A stretch of 64,000 bases of DNA. It comes from Erysipelotrichaceae bacterium. Lineage in GTDB: Bacteria > Bacillota_I > Bacilli_A > Erysipelotrichales > Erysipelotrichaceae. Where the stretch lies: NCBI GenBank assembly GCA_017432005.1, contig JAFRKA010000003.1, positions 62,001-126,000 of the forward strand, read 5' to 3'. The translations under genes were made by a program, and so were the position numbers. The notes beneath the pieces are model-generated. The model searched no databases. It was not told where the DNA came from and saw nothing but the letters and a program-made list of their open reading frames with translations. Below are positions 1 to 8,136 of this stretch, in pieces. The stretch's first letter is position 1; each line of letters begins with the position of its first letter.

Positions 1-939
1 ATAGTTGAAATCGATGTCAGGCAAAGTGAACTGAGAATCTGAGAGCGTTTCATGAAGATCGTTTAGTGCGTCATTTACTGCCGGAATTATTGAGTCGGCG
101 TTTTCTATGATCTGCGGCAAGACATCTTTATTATCTTTCAGAATCTGTCTGATGTTTGCGGAAAGATCCTCGATCTTCAGATCAGAAACTATATCATTGA
201 CCGGATTCGTTATCTTCTGACTTGCTTCGTGAAGCGGCCTGATTTCTACAGGGCCTATGACATAGCGATCGTCTCCTTTTGTCCAGCAGACCATTATGGT
301 CGAAAGATCTGTCGGCAGATCAAAGTCATATTTGGTGGAGAAAGAAAGTTCTGTTGAACCAAAATAGTATTTAAGTTTGTTCTGGAAAGAGAAACCCCGA
401 TCTGTCCACAGATCAAGTTCATAGTCATAAGAATCATCACTGACATTAGAAACGATGACGTTCCTGAATTTTTCAGGGAGATAGTCCAATGCAGGGCTGG
501 CAACGATGATGTTGTCGAAGACTCCGCTGACCAACATTGTATGATTGTCGTTTTTGTCTATTTCGTAATCCAGTTTATACAGACCATCGATTCCCTGATA
601 ATAGACCTCAAGGTCGTTTCCAAAGGTCAGGGTACCGTCAGATTTCAATTTCAGCTGATAAGAATATTTTCCGCCGTTTACCGGTATATCCTTTCCCGAT
701 ATGATGAACTGGTGTGGTATGATCCATCTTTCGTTAATGATCTCGATGTTGGCGGCCGAAAAACCATAGGTCTTGATGATGGTCGCATAAGAAAGAGTCT
801 CGTCGTCTAACGGAAGAGAATCGACATGAGCGATGACGATCACGCGTCTGTTTTCTTCTGAACTCTCTGCATACACGGTCGTCATTCCTGCTTGAAGGAT
901 CAGGATCGCTGACAGCAATATGGCTAATGCTTTTTTCAT
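1..939 (-). CDS. Secreted protein of unknown function (3' end outside window)
   Basis: An open frame runs from ATG at 939 leftward off the window edge, giving 313 codons without a stop. GAGG lies about eight bases before the ATG. The first 26 or so residues form a classic signal peptide: MKK, a hydrophobic core, then VYA before ESSEENRR, so cleavage by signal peptidase I and export are expected. The mature part visible is mostly beta-type sequence with mixed polar and aromatic residues. Near the visible end it turns into a helical, Asp/Asn/Leu-rich stretch. I recognise no domain. The true C-terminus, and any anchor, cannot be seen. No partner gene is evident; the next gene to the right is divergent. 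Confidence 0.75.
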   Translation of the reverse strand, partial: MKKALAILLSAILILQAGMTTVYAESSEENRRVIVIAHVDSLPLDDETLSYATIIKTYGFSAANIEIINERWIIPHQFIISGKDIPVNGGKYSYQLKLKSDGTLTFGNDLEVYYQGIDGLYKLDYEIDKNDNHTMLVSGVFDNIIVASPALDYLPEKFRNVIVSNVSDDSYDYELDLWTDRGFSFQNKLKYYFGSTELSFSTKYDFDLPTDLSTIMVCWTKGDDRYVIGPVEIRPLHEASQKITNPVNDIVSDLKIEDLSANIRQILKDNKDVLPQIIENADSIIPAVNDALNDLHETLSDSQFTLPDIDFNY

Positions 940-1193
940 AAACGGTACCTCGGATTGTCAAATAATAATCTTCTATAATTCTGCTATCTGATGATTCAGA
1001 TGATCTTGGTTATTGATAAATAAATTTTATAATCATTTAATGTTTTTAAAAGTTTTTTTCTGGCTTCCTGCAGATTACTCAGGTAGACAAAGAAATATGA
1101 AATGCCAAATAATATAACTGAAATTAAACATTTGGTTTTGTCGTTTGATTTACAGATAAAACACTATTTACGCAGATATTGTTGGAGGGCGGT

Positions 1194-1748
1194 ATGAAAC
1201 TTGATGATATCTTTAAAAACGGTTTTGAGAACTTTTTGATCCTGGTGGTATCGGTTTCGGCAGTATGCGTTATCATCTGGCTGTCGATCGAAAAGAAGAT
1301 CGATAGATTCAACATGACCTATCCGGATCGTGCTGTTTCAAAGGTTTTTGTTTCTTCAGCTGTACGCTTTGCCTATACGCTCATAGGTTTTCTGATCGTC
1401 TTCAGTCAGATAAAGGCTTTCGATCCGATAATGGATGTTCTTTTTTCTACCGGAGGTGTTCTGGCGATCTGTGTGACCTTTGCCGCCAGAGAATCTCTCG
1501 CCAACTACATAGCCGGTTTCCTGCTGGCAATACATAAGCCGTTCCGGATCGGTGAAAAGATAAACCTTGAATCGATCAAGGTCGCCGGCGTTGTGGAAGA
1601 CATCACCTTCCGTCATACGATAATCAGGACTGAAAACGGAAGCGTCGTCACAGTCCCTAACGCCATCATGAATTCGATTTCGATCGAAGATCTGACTGAG
1701 GTGAAAAAACCTAAACAAAAGAAAAGCAGGCCTTCTTCAGGAAAATGA
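1194..1748 (+). CDS. Minimal MscS-family mechanosensitive channel
   Basis: Small-conductance mechanosensitive channel relative in the cytoplasmic membrane, expected to release solutes on hypo-osmotic shock. Residues about 12-31 and 52-75 are hydrophobic helices. Residues 86-118 match the pore helix region of MscS (Gly/Ala-rich, then NYIAGFLLAIHKPFRIG). Residues 119-166 match the start of the beta domain, with RTENGSVVTVPNAIM corresponding to the family's DG..V.VPN signature. At 184 residues it is much shorter than usual: the C-terminal alpha/beta cage is missing and is replaced by a Lys/Ser tail. ATG 1194 was chosen because GGAGG lies five bases upstream; a TTG at 1179 would also extend the frame. 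It is monocistronic. Confidence 0.75.
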   Translation: MKLDDIFKNGFENFLILVVSVSAVCVIIWLSIEKKIDRFNMTYPDRAVSKVFVSSAVRFAYTLIGFLIVFSQIKAFDPIMDVLFSTGGVLAICVTFAARESLANYIAGFLLAIHKPFRIGEKINLESIKVAGVVEDITFRHTIIRTENGSVVTVPNAIMNSISIEDLTEVKKPKQKKSRPSSGK

Positions 1749-1783
1749 TCTGCGGAACATACCAAAACCACTTTCTCTTTTCC

Positions 1784-1792
1784 TGATATAAT
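1784..1792 (+). promoter_or_regulatory. Extended -10 promoter for the Ig-like lipoprotein gene
   Basis: TGATATAAT is an extended -10 element (TGn plus a perfect TATAAT). It ends 24 bases before the ATG at 1817, so the leader would be about 18 nt. No good -35 hexamer is seen, as is common for extended -10 promoters. Confidence 0.5.
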
Positions 1793-1816
1793 TTAGTCAG
1801 GGAGAGTACAGATATC

Positions 1817-3082
1817 ATGAAAAAGATCAGACAGTTTCTGTTTTTGCTTTTATGTATCATCTTTGTTCTGAGTGGCTGTACCGGTAAGAAAGAGGAAAGC
1901 CAGGATGCTTATGATCTTTCCGGTAAGACTTACTACAATACCGTCGATGAATTTGGGAACAACGATCATTCGAAGGTCTGGTTTGGCAAGGACGGCAGTT
2001 TCGTTCTGAAAGACAATTTCTATGACGGTACCTACGAAATGAACGGCAGCTGGTCAGTCAATAAAGATGTCTGCACGCTTGAGGTCAAAGAATCGGGCGT
2101 AGGTAATTTTTCGAAAGTCATCTTTGAGATCGAAGACGAGGATACGCTTGTACTGAAGACTACACTGGCCGGTTCGGTCTCTGATCAGATCTTCTCGACG
2201 ACCGAGATCAAGGGTTCGTCGGGGTCTTCATCAGGGTCATCTTCCGGGTCAGACAACAGCGAAACCAAACCGGAACCGGCAAAGGAGATCCCTTGTACCG
2301 GACTGACATCTACGTATCACAACTACTGGTCGATGGAGGGCAGCGGTTCCTGGAACATCGGGGCCAAAGCTGAACCGGAAAACACTACCGATGTCATCAC
2401 TTATTCAAGTGATGATGAGAATGTCGTCAAGGTCGATGCGGAAGGCAACATGTATCCGCAGAAACAGGGCAAGACCAAGATCCACATAAAGTGCGGAACA
2501 CAGGAACTGGTCGTCGGCTTTGAGACCAAAGTCAAGGGTCCGACTACCGTCAAGCTGGACAAGGATTCGCTCACGCTTTATATGAACAACACCGCCAAGA
2601 TCAGCGCAACGGTCGAGCCTGATACGGCTGCTGATAAAACTCTGACTTTCACTTCGGCCGACAAGAGTATCGCCAAAGTCGATTCCGAAGGAAATGTGAC
2701 CGGCGTTTCTCCGGGTAACACCAAGATCACCGTCAAAGCTGTCAACGATGTCTCGGCGACCTGCGATGTATGTGTCGAAGGTGAGACGGTCATCTTTGAG
2801 ATGAAAAACAACGTCAGCGTCAAGGCCGGCAGCGGCGAGAAGATCCCGTACAAGGCTTATCATGTCGGCTGTTATGACGGCGAGACTTTCAAGAACGATG
2901 TGACGGATTATGTCGATTTCCACACTGCCTATACATCGGCACTGGATATCGACGGCAACGGCAACGTCTATGCGAAAGGTGCGGTCTATGAGACGGTCGA
3001 TATCGAAGTCTACTTCACTTATTCGGACGGAGGTTCCTTCTTCGTGACCTCCGATACCTATATCGTTCACGTAGAGAAATAA
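1817..3082 (+). CDS. Lipoprotein with Big_2 (bacterial Ig-like) domains
   Basis: Surface lipoprotein of 421 residues. The N-terminus has MKKIR, a hydrophobic core and the lipobox LSGC with Cys21 as the predicted lipidated residue. Residues about 28-130 form a beta-rich domain with Trp and Gly typical of small lipocalin-like lipoprotein modules. A Ser/Gly linker at about 133-150 follows. Then come two Big_2-type Ig-like repeats, a diverged one at about 160-238 and a clear one at 243-318 (pattern SLTLYMNNTAKISATV, then VTGVSPGNTKITVKA), and a C-terminal beta domain. Big_2 domains usually serve as spacers or adhesion modules. It stands alone with its own promoter and terminator. The specific ligand is unknown. 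Confidence 0.8.
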   Translation: MKKIRQFLFLLLCIIFVLSGCTGKKEESQDAYDLSGKTYYNTVDEFGNNDHSKVWFGKDGSFVLKDNFYDGTYEMNGSWSVNKDVCTLEVKESGVGNFSKVIFEIEDEDTLVLKTTLAGSVSDQIFSTTEIKGSSGSSSGSSSGSDNSETKPEPAKEIPCTGLTSTYHNYWSMEGSGSWNIGAKAEPENTTDVITYSSDDENVVKVDAEGNMYPQKQGKTKIHIKCGTQELVVGFETKVKGPTTVKLDKDSLTLYMNNTAKISATVEPDTAADKTLTFTSADKSIAKVDSEGNVTGVSPGNTKITVKAVNDVSATCDVCVEGETVIFEMKNNVSVKAGSGEKIPYKAYHVGCYDGETFKNDVTDYVDFHTAYTSALDIDGNGNVYAKGAVYETVDIEVYFTYSDGGSFFVTSDTYIVHVEK

Positions 3083-3094
3083 TATATAAACTGT

Positions 3095-3121
3095 GACCGG
3101 AACAACTGTTCCGGTCTTTTT
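3095..3121 (+). terminator. Rho-independent terminator after the lipoprotein gene
   Basis: Perfect 9-bp stem GACCGGAAC / GTTCCGGTC with loop AACT, followed by five T, 12 bases after the stop codon. Confidence 0.85.
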
Positions 3122-3186
3122 CTCCGTTTGAGACATATCCTGTCCTGTCTGTTACAATAACTGTTGATCGAGGTCATAGTTCTGAA

Positions 3187-4098
3187 ATGATGATGATCCT
3201 TCTCAAACAGATATTCGTTATGTATGTGCTGATGTTTGTCGGCTTCTTTTTGTACCGTAAAAAGATGGTCACCGATGAAGGCGCCAGGGATATCGGCAAG
3301 ATCCTTCTGAACATCGTCATACCGGTCATCGTCATCTCCAATTTCTGGATCGAGAAGACTCCTGAAAGGACAGCTGATCTGCTTCATTCAATGATCATCT
3401 CTTCGCTGTGCATGTTCATCTCGATCGTGATCTCTTATTTTATCTATCACAAGAGGAACAGGATCGATGAATTCTCGACCTGTTTTTCCAATGCCGGCTT
3501 CATCGGTATCCCGCTGGTCCAGGCGACCTTGGGAAGCGGAGCGGTCTTCTTTATCTCGATGATGATCGTGCTGGTCGGCGTCCTGCAGTGGACTTATGGT
3601 GTCTATACGATCACTGATGAGCGGAAGTATATCAATCTGAACAAGATCGTCACCAATCCGATCGTCAACTCTGTTTTGATAGGTCTGCTTATCTATGTTG
3701 CGGGCGTTCCGATGCCTTCTGTCGTTAATAACGTTTTCACGCTCATCTCCGCTATGAACACGCCGCTGGCGATGATCGTCTCCGGTGTCTATCTGGCGCA
3801 AAGCAACATACTAACAGTCATCAGAAAAAAAGAGGTCTATGTGACCTCCTTCGTCAGACTTATCCTTATCCCGGTCGTAACGGTCTTTGTTTTTCGTTTT
3901 ATCCGTTTCGGTTCGCAAGATCTGAAGCTGGCCATCCTGATCGCCGGAGCCTGTCCGGTCGGGGCCAATGTTGCCGTCTTCGCCCAGCAGTATGACAAAG
4001 ATTACCGCCGTGGCATCGAGAACGTCTGTGTCTCTACGATCTTAAGTATCCTGACTCTGCCTTTTATCGTTTATCTTGCTTCGCTTATTCTGTCTTAA
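3187..4098 (+). CDS. AEC family transporter (auxin efflux carrier type)
   Basis: Inner-membrane permease of 303 residues, the usual length for bacterial AEC (Mem_trans) proteins, which export or exchange organic acids such as malate. About ten hydrophobic helices are visible in two five-helix halves. Family features include the early IVIPVIVISNF segment, SNAGFIGIPLVQ in the first half, the helix starting TNPIVNSVLIGLL, and ILIAGACPVGANVAVFAQQY in the second half with the conserved Pro-x-x-x-Asn. Three ATG codons lie in tandem at the start (3187, 3190, 3193) and none has a strong ribosome binding site. The 3' end overlaps the convergent methyltransferase gene by four bases. The substrate cannot be told from sequence. 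Confidence 0.85.
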   Translation: MMMILLKQIFVMYVLMFVGFFLYRKKMVTDEGARDIGKILLNIVIPVIVISNFWIEKTPERTADLLHSMIISSLCMFISIVISYFIYHKRNRIDEFSTCFSNAGFIGIPLVQATLGSGAVFFISMMIVLVGVLQWTYGVYTITDERKYINLNKIVTNPIVNSVLIGLLIYVAGVPMPSVVNNVFTLISAMNTPLAMIVSGVYLAQSNILTVIRKKEVYVTSFVRLILIPVVTVFVFRFIRFGSQDLKLAILIAGACPVGANVAVFAQQYDKDYRRGIENVCVSTILSILTLPFIVYLASLILS

Positions 4099-4739
4099 TC
4101 CAGATCTTCAAGCGTCATTTTATCTTTAGGATATTTTCTCGCTACCAGCACATCCATGCAGTGGATATGCGGTACACCTGAGGACCTGCATTCAAAGATC
4201 GTCTCATCGATCCTTTCAAATTTCCAGTCCGGATAATAGGAGAACAGTTTGCCGGTCGGCCACATCTTTTCCCCTTCATCCCAATCAGGCGGTAAGCAGA
4301 TGAACGGTTTATCGACAAACACATTGAACCAGTTGACTCCTCCCGGCAGCGTCATTTCTTTTACTTTTTTGAAGAAGTTATCGATCTGATCGTCTTCCAG
4401 ATACTGGATGGTACCGGTCGAGTAGATGATGTCGAATTTCTCCGGGATCTCAAAGTCGTTGATGTCTGCCACGAAAGCATTGATCTCCACGTCGTTTTCT
4501 TTGGCCATCCTCTTGGTCTTGGCGATGCCGTTCTCGGTTATATCAAAGGCATATACATCATAACCGTGCTTGGCGAAAAAGACCGCATCTTTACCTTCAC
4601 CGCAGCCGATATCCAGTACTTTTGTATTCTCGGAAGGCGGTACGAGCTTGATCAGTTCGTAACAGAGTTCGGCGGGTTCTGTTCCCCAGAAGTAATCTTC
4701 ACATTCATACCATTTCTCATAATTGGTTTTAAGGGCCAT
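4095..4739 (-). CDS. Class I SAM-dependent methyltransferase (TehB-like)
   Basis: Cytoplasmic methyltransferase of 214 residues. Motif I, VLDIGCGEGKD at about 41-51, is the SAM-binding loop. It is followed by the acidic end of strand 2 (VYAFDIT), then VADINDFEIPEKFDIIYSTGTIQYL as motifs II and III. The layout resembles TehB and small-molecule methyltransferases of the Methyltransf_11/25 type. An excellent AGGAGG precedes the ATG. The stop overlaps the end of the convergent transporter gene. The acceptor substrate is unknown; tellurite detoxification is only one possibility. Confidence 0.8.
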   Translation of the reverse strand: MALKTNYEKWYECEDYFWGTEPAELCYELIKLVPPSENTKVLDIGCGEGKDAVFFAKHGYDVYAFDITENGIAKTKRMAKENDVEINAFVADINDFEIPEKFDIIYSTGTIQYLEDDQIDNFFKKVKEMTLPGGVNWFNVFVDKPFICLPPDWDEGEKMWPTGKLFSYYPDWKFERIDETIFECRSSGVPHIHCMDVLVARKYPKDKMTLEDLD

Positions 4740-4770
4740 GATATATTCCTCCTGCTTTCATTATAGTTTA

Positions 4771-4793
4771 AAAGGGAGCTGTTTTTCAGCTCC
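4771..4793 (-). terminator. Terminator overlapping the stop codon of the HAD gene
   Basis: On the minus strand GGAGCTG, loop AAAAA, CAGCTCC, then CTTTT. The hairpin begins at the last bases of the stop codon of the upstream HAD hydrolase gene. Confidence 0.65.
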
Positions 4794-5437
4794 TAAATGA
4801 TATCCAGTAACTGTTCCGGTCTTTCGATCAGCTCATCGGCTCCGCCATTCAGCAGATTATCGCTGTCCCTGTAGCCCCAGAGACAGCCGACGGTCTTCAT
4901 GCCGGCGTTCTTTCCGGTCTTCATATCGATATCGGAATCTCCGACATAAGCGATCTCTTCTGGTATAAGCTCCATGAGTTTCGCTATCTCATTAGCTGCC
5001 TGAGGATCCGGTTTGTGCGGAACGCCTTCTCTTGAACCGTAAACAGCGACAAATTCAATTCCCGGGAAATTTCGAGCGATCAGATCTTTCGTGAATTCAT
5101 CGCTCTTGTTGGAATTGACGGCCAGTTTGATGCCTTTGCTTTGCAGTTCTTTGATTGTTTCGTACATGCCGTCATAAGCTGCGGTCTTTTTCCAGTAATT
5201 TTGAGCGTAGACCTGTTTATAGAAATTGGCGACTTTCTCTCTAAGTTCGTCATTGACGTCTTTCGGTACCAGGTTGTTCACCAGCATCCTGAAACCCTGA
5301 CCGACGCCCATGCGGACATCTTCTTTCGATCTTTCAGGAAAACCGAATTCCTTCAGCGCCACATTGAATGAATCGGCGATGTCATCGAGCGTATAGATGG
5401 TCGTGCCGTCCAGGTCGAAGATCATCCCTTTTATCAC
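4793..5437 (-). CDS. HAD-superfamily phosphatase, phosphoglycolate phosphatase-like
   Basis: Cytoplasmic HAD hydrolase of 214 residues, typical for the Gph/PgmB subfamily I with an alpha-helical cap. Motif I is FDLDGT (nucleophile Asp8, acid/base Asp10). Motif II is the Ser in AVNSNKS. Motif III is the Lys in HKPDP, and motif IV is GDSDIDM, which completes the Mg-binding site. It probably hydrolyses a small phosphorylated metabolite. The start overlaps the stop of the upstream hexapeptide-repeat gene by four bases (ATGA), so the two are translationally coupled. That pairing suggests a sugar-phosphate role, but the substrate is not defined by sequence. Confidence 0.85.
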   Translation of the reverse strand: MIKGMIFDLDGTTIYTLDDIADSFNVALKEFGFPERSKEDVRMGVGQGFRMLVNNLVPKDVNDELREKVANFYKQVYAQNYWKKTAAYDGMYETIKELQSKGIKLAVNSNKSDEFTKDLIARNFPGIEFVAVYGSREGVPHKPDPQAANEIAKLMELIPEEIAYVGDSDIDMKTGKNAGMKTVGCLWGYRDSDNLLNGGADELIERPEQLLDII

Positions 5438-6096
5438 TGTCTTTTCTCCACGATGTTGTCTTCGTCTTTATAGATGGAGTTGGCCGGAACGAGTCCTCTG
5501 ACTCTAGCCAGCGGATAGACGTTGGAATTGCGGCCGATGACTGTTCCCGGATTCATGACGCTGTTGCAGCCGATCTCGGCGTTATCACCGATCATGGCAC
5601 CGAATTTTCTCAGGTGTGTCTCGACGACTTCCTCTCCGTCTCTGATGACGACGTCGCGTCCGTCAGCTTTCAGGTTGGAGACGATCGAGCCGGCACCCAT
5701 ATGCGCATGGAAGCCCAGGATCGCATCACCGACATAATTGAAATGCGGGACCTGGCTCTTGTCGAAGATGATGGCGTTCTTGATTTCGCAAGAATTGCCG
5801 ATGACACAGCCTTCACCGATGATGGCGTTGCCGCGAATGTAGGCAGAAGGCCTGATCTCGCTGTCCTTGCCAATGATGGCCGGACCGGTCAATGAAGCGC
5901 TTGGAGCGATGGAGACGCTCTTGTGTGCCCAGACGTTTTCCGCTACTTCCTTATATTCGTTCTTATCAAGTTTTTCAATAAGTTCTTTGATAAAATTCTT
6001 TATCTCCGGAAGAGCTTCCCAGGGATATTCATATTTTTCCAGATATTCTTTGGCGATCGTGTGATCAAGATCGAAAAGGTTTTTGGTCGTATACAT
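5434..6096 (-). CDS. Left-handed beta-helix (hexapeptide repeat) protein, GlmU C-terminal-like
   Basis: Protein of 220 residues made mainly of hexapeptide repeats, visible from about 62 onward as [IV]-[GA]-x-x-x-x rungs (IIGKDSEIRPSAYIRG, IIGEGCVIGNSCEIKN, MIGDNAEIGCNSVMNPG). Such rungs form trimeric left-handed beta-helices with acyltransferase or nucleotidyltransferase functions. It resembles proteins annotated as UDP-N-acetylglucosamine pyrophosphorylase-like in Bacillota. However, there is no nucleotidyltransferase domain: the first 60 residues are helical. His135 (GFHAHMGAG) lies where acetyltransferases keep a catalytic His. First gene of a two-gene operon with the HAD phosphatase. Enzyme activity is not certain. 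Confidence 0.75.
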   Translation of the reverse strand: MYTTKNLFDLDHTIAKEYLEKYEYPWEALPEIKNFIKELIEKLDKNEYKEVAENVWAHKSVSIAPSASLTGPAIIGKDSEIRPSAYIRGNAIIGEGCVIGNSCEIKNAIIFDKSQVPHFNYVGDAILGFHAHMGAGSIVSNLKADGRDVVIRDGEEVVETHLRKFGAMIGDNAEIGCNSVMNPGTVIGRNSNVYPLARVRGLVPANSIYKDEDNIVEKRQ

Positions 6097-6139
6097 AAGA
6101 TTTCCTCCTCCCCTATTTTATTACAATTCCCCGGATATG

Positions 6140-6166
6140 AAAAAAGCGACCATTATCACAGTCGCT
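6140..6166 (-). terminator. Terminator after the double-glycine leader gene
   Basis: On the minus strand AGCGAC, ten-base loop, GTCGCT, followed by a run of T (the AAAAA at 6140-6144 on the plus strand). Lies about 37 bases past the stop of the small gene. Confidence 0.65.
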
Positions 6167-6202
6167 CAATATGCTTCTTGTTTAAATCGGATTTAAGGAC
6201 CT

Positions 6203-6463
6203 TTATCCTTCGGTGAAAGTTACCTGGATCTCAGAGATCTTGCCGTTCTGGTCGATCATGAAGCCTCTCTTGCAGCGATAGCAGACCAGGACTTCGCTGC
6301 CTGACTGATCGGAATAGAGTGCGATCGATTCATGCAGCATGTCGTCTTTGTGGCACCACGGGCAGTAGACATCGAATTTCCATTTGCCGAATTCGATATT
6401 CTTGCCGCCGTTGACGTCTGTAAGCATGTCTTCGGTGATCCTTCTTGCTTTCTTACTTTCCAT
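6203..6463 (-). CDS. Small protein with double-glycine leader and zinc ribbon
   Basis: Protein of 86 residues. The first 20 residues, ending RITEDMLTDVNGG, have the charged, amphipathic form and Gly19-Gly20 end of bacteriocin-type leaders that are cut and exported by peptidase-containing ABC transporters. The remainder is not hydrophobic like a bacteriocin. It has two Cys pairs, CPWC (34-37) and CYRC (61-64), with the spacing of a zinc ribbon. A strong AAAGGGG precedes the ATG, and a terminator follows, so it is its own unit. No C39-type transporter or immunity gene is in the window. It could be an exported peptide precursor, or a cytoplasmic zinc ribbon whose N-terminus only resembles a leader. 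Confidence 0.7.
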   Translation of the reverse strand: MESKKARRITEDMLTDVNGGKNIEFGKWKFDVYCPWCHKDDMLHESIALYSDQSGSEVLVCYRCKRGFMIDQNGKISEIQVTFTEG

Positions 6464-6515
6464 TGTTTTACCCCTTTGTTTCTATTTTATACGAACGACG
6501 TTTCTTCTGTGGCAA

Positions 6516-8096
6516 TCAGATGTTCAGAAGTTCGCTGTATTCTTTTAATGCGCCTTCGGTATCGTGAGCCAGGACCCTCTTGGCCAGGACCTTGCCGAGC
6601 TGAACGCCTTCCTGGTCGAAGCTGTTGAGGTTCCACAAGAAGCCCTGGAACATGACTTTGTTTTCAAAGTGTGCCAGCAGAGCTCCGAGCACTTCCGGAT
6701 CCAGGATGTCAGCGACGATGATCGATGAAGGGCGGTTGCCTTCAAAGTATTTGTTCGGATTTTCATCATCCTTGCCACAGGCAAAGCCGACGATCTGAGC
6801 GGCAACATTGGCTGACAGTTTAGCCTGTGAGGTGCTGCCCTGAATCTCGAGGTCCATTCCGATCTGGCTGTTGCGGAAACCGATGAACTGCATCGGGATG
6901 ATATTCTTGCCCTGATGCAGGAGCTGATAGAAGGAATGCTGACCGTTGGTTCCCGGTTCACCGAAGATGACCGGTCCGGTCACGTAATCGACTTTTTCGC
7001 CATAGCGGTTGACGGATTTGCCGTTGGATTCCATATCCAGCTGCTGCAGATGGGCCGGGAAGCGGCTCAGTGCCTGCGAGTATGGCAGAACAGCTGTCGT
7101 CTCATATCCCAGGACGTTTCTTTCATAGACGCCGATCAGCGCATCCAGCATCGCCGGATTGTTCCTGATGTCTTTTTCCTTGGCCAGTCTGTCGGCTGCA
7201 GCTGCACCTTCCAGGAAACGGTTGAAGACTTCCGGTGTGAAAGCCAGCGAAAGGACACATCCACCTACGGCTGAAGATGATGAATATCTTCCGCCGATGT
7301 AGTCGTCCATGAAGAAGGCATCCAGGTAGCCTTCGTTTCTTGCCAGAGGCGAGGTCTCGCTGGTCACGGCCACCATGTGTCTGGCCGGATCGAGTCCTTC
7401 TTCTTCCAGTGCCCGTTTGACGAAAGTCTCGTTGGTAAGTGTTTCTAAGGTCGTACCGGACTTGGAGACCAGCACGAACAGCGAGCGGGACAGATCGATC
7501 TTCTTGATGACTGCTGCCGCATCGTCAGGGTCGACATTGCTGATGAAAGAAGCCTCCATCTTCAGCAGTCCTCTTTCTCTCGCCCAGTTCTCGAGCGCCA
7601 GATAGATGGCTCTTGGACCCAGATCCGATCCGCCGATACCGATCTGAACGACATGGGCGAAGGTCTTGCCTTCGCCGTTGACGATCTCACCGTTATGGAC
7701 TTTATCCGCAAAGTCGGCGATCCTTTCCTGCTGTTTCAGATAGAACTCGCGCTTGTTCACGCCGTCAGCGATCACGTCTTCGCCGAGCTGTCCGCGGCAC
7801 AGCTGGTGTAAGACCAGTCTCTTTTCACCGGTATTTATAACAGCTCCGTTGTAGAGTTCTTTATACTTTTCCGTAAGTTCAGCTTCGTCTGCCAGTTCCT
7901 GCATGATGTTCAGGATCTGATCGTCGACGCACTTGGCTGCATAGTTGTAAGTCATGCCTTTGAGCATCTGAGTGCTGTAGTTTCTAACTCTTGCAGCCCC
8001 GTTTTCGCCGCTCATGACTTTTTTAAGTTCGACTTTTTCTGCTTCCTGAAGTTTTCTGAATGCTTCTCTTTTATCCAGGTTGATCCACTCGCTCAT
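6516..8096 (-). CDS. pgi: Glucose-6-phosphate isomerase
   Basis: Interconverts glucose 6-phosphate and fructose 6-phosphate in glycolysis. It has 526 residues, nearer the long proteobacterial and eukaryotic form than the roughly 450-residue form common in Bacillota. The family signature GGRYSSSSAVGG is present, as is FGEPGTNGQHSFYQLLHQG, which carries the catalytic Glu and His region. The phosphate-binding segment VLVSKSGTTLETLTN and the early GIGGSDLGPRA are also clear. GAGGA lies nine bases before the ATG. It stands beside the alpha-glucosidase gene on the same strand, which would supply its glucose. Confidence 0.95.
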   Translation of the reverse strand: MSEWINLDKREAFRKLQEAEKVELKKVMSGENGAARVRNYSTQMLKGMTYNYAAKCVDDQILNIMQELADEAELTEKYKELYNGAVINTGEKRLVLHQLCRGQLGEDVIADGVNKREFYLKQQERIADFADKVHNGEIVNGEGKTFAHVVQIGIGGSDLGPRAIYLALENWARERGLLKMEASFISNVDPDDAAAVIKKIDLSRSLFVLVSKSGTTLETLTNETFVKRALEEEGLDPARHMVAVTSETSPLARNEGYLDAFFMDDYIGGRYSSSSAVGGCVLSLAFTPEVFNRFLEGAAAADRLAKEKDIRNNPAMLDALIGVYERNVLGYETTAVLPYSQALSRFPAHLQQLDMESNGKSVNRYGEKVDYVTGPVIFGEPGTNGQHSFYQLLHQGKNIIPMQFIGFRNSQIGMDLEIQGSTSQAKLSANVAAQIVGFACGKDDENPNKYFEGNRPSSIIVADILDPEVLGALLAHFENKVMFQGFLWNLNSFDQEGVQLGKVLAKRVLAHDTEGALKEYSELLNI

Positions 8097-8136
8097 AATA
8101 GTAATCCTCGCTTTTCTGTTTCGATTATATCATCGT

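Noticed and set aside
1356..1718. Long antisense open frames opposite real genes (also 2405-3136, 9025-9693, 25088-26272, 31789-32769)
   Set aside because: They mirror strongly coding frames, give low-complexity charged proteins, have no ribosome binding sites and no recognisable domains.
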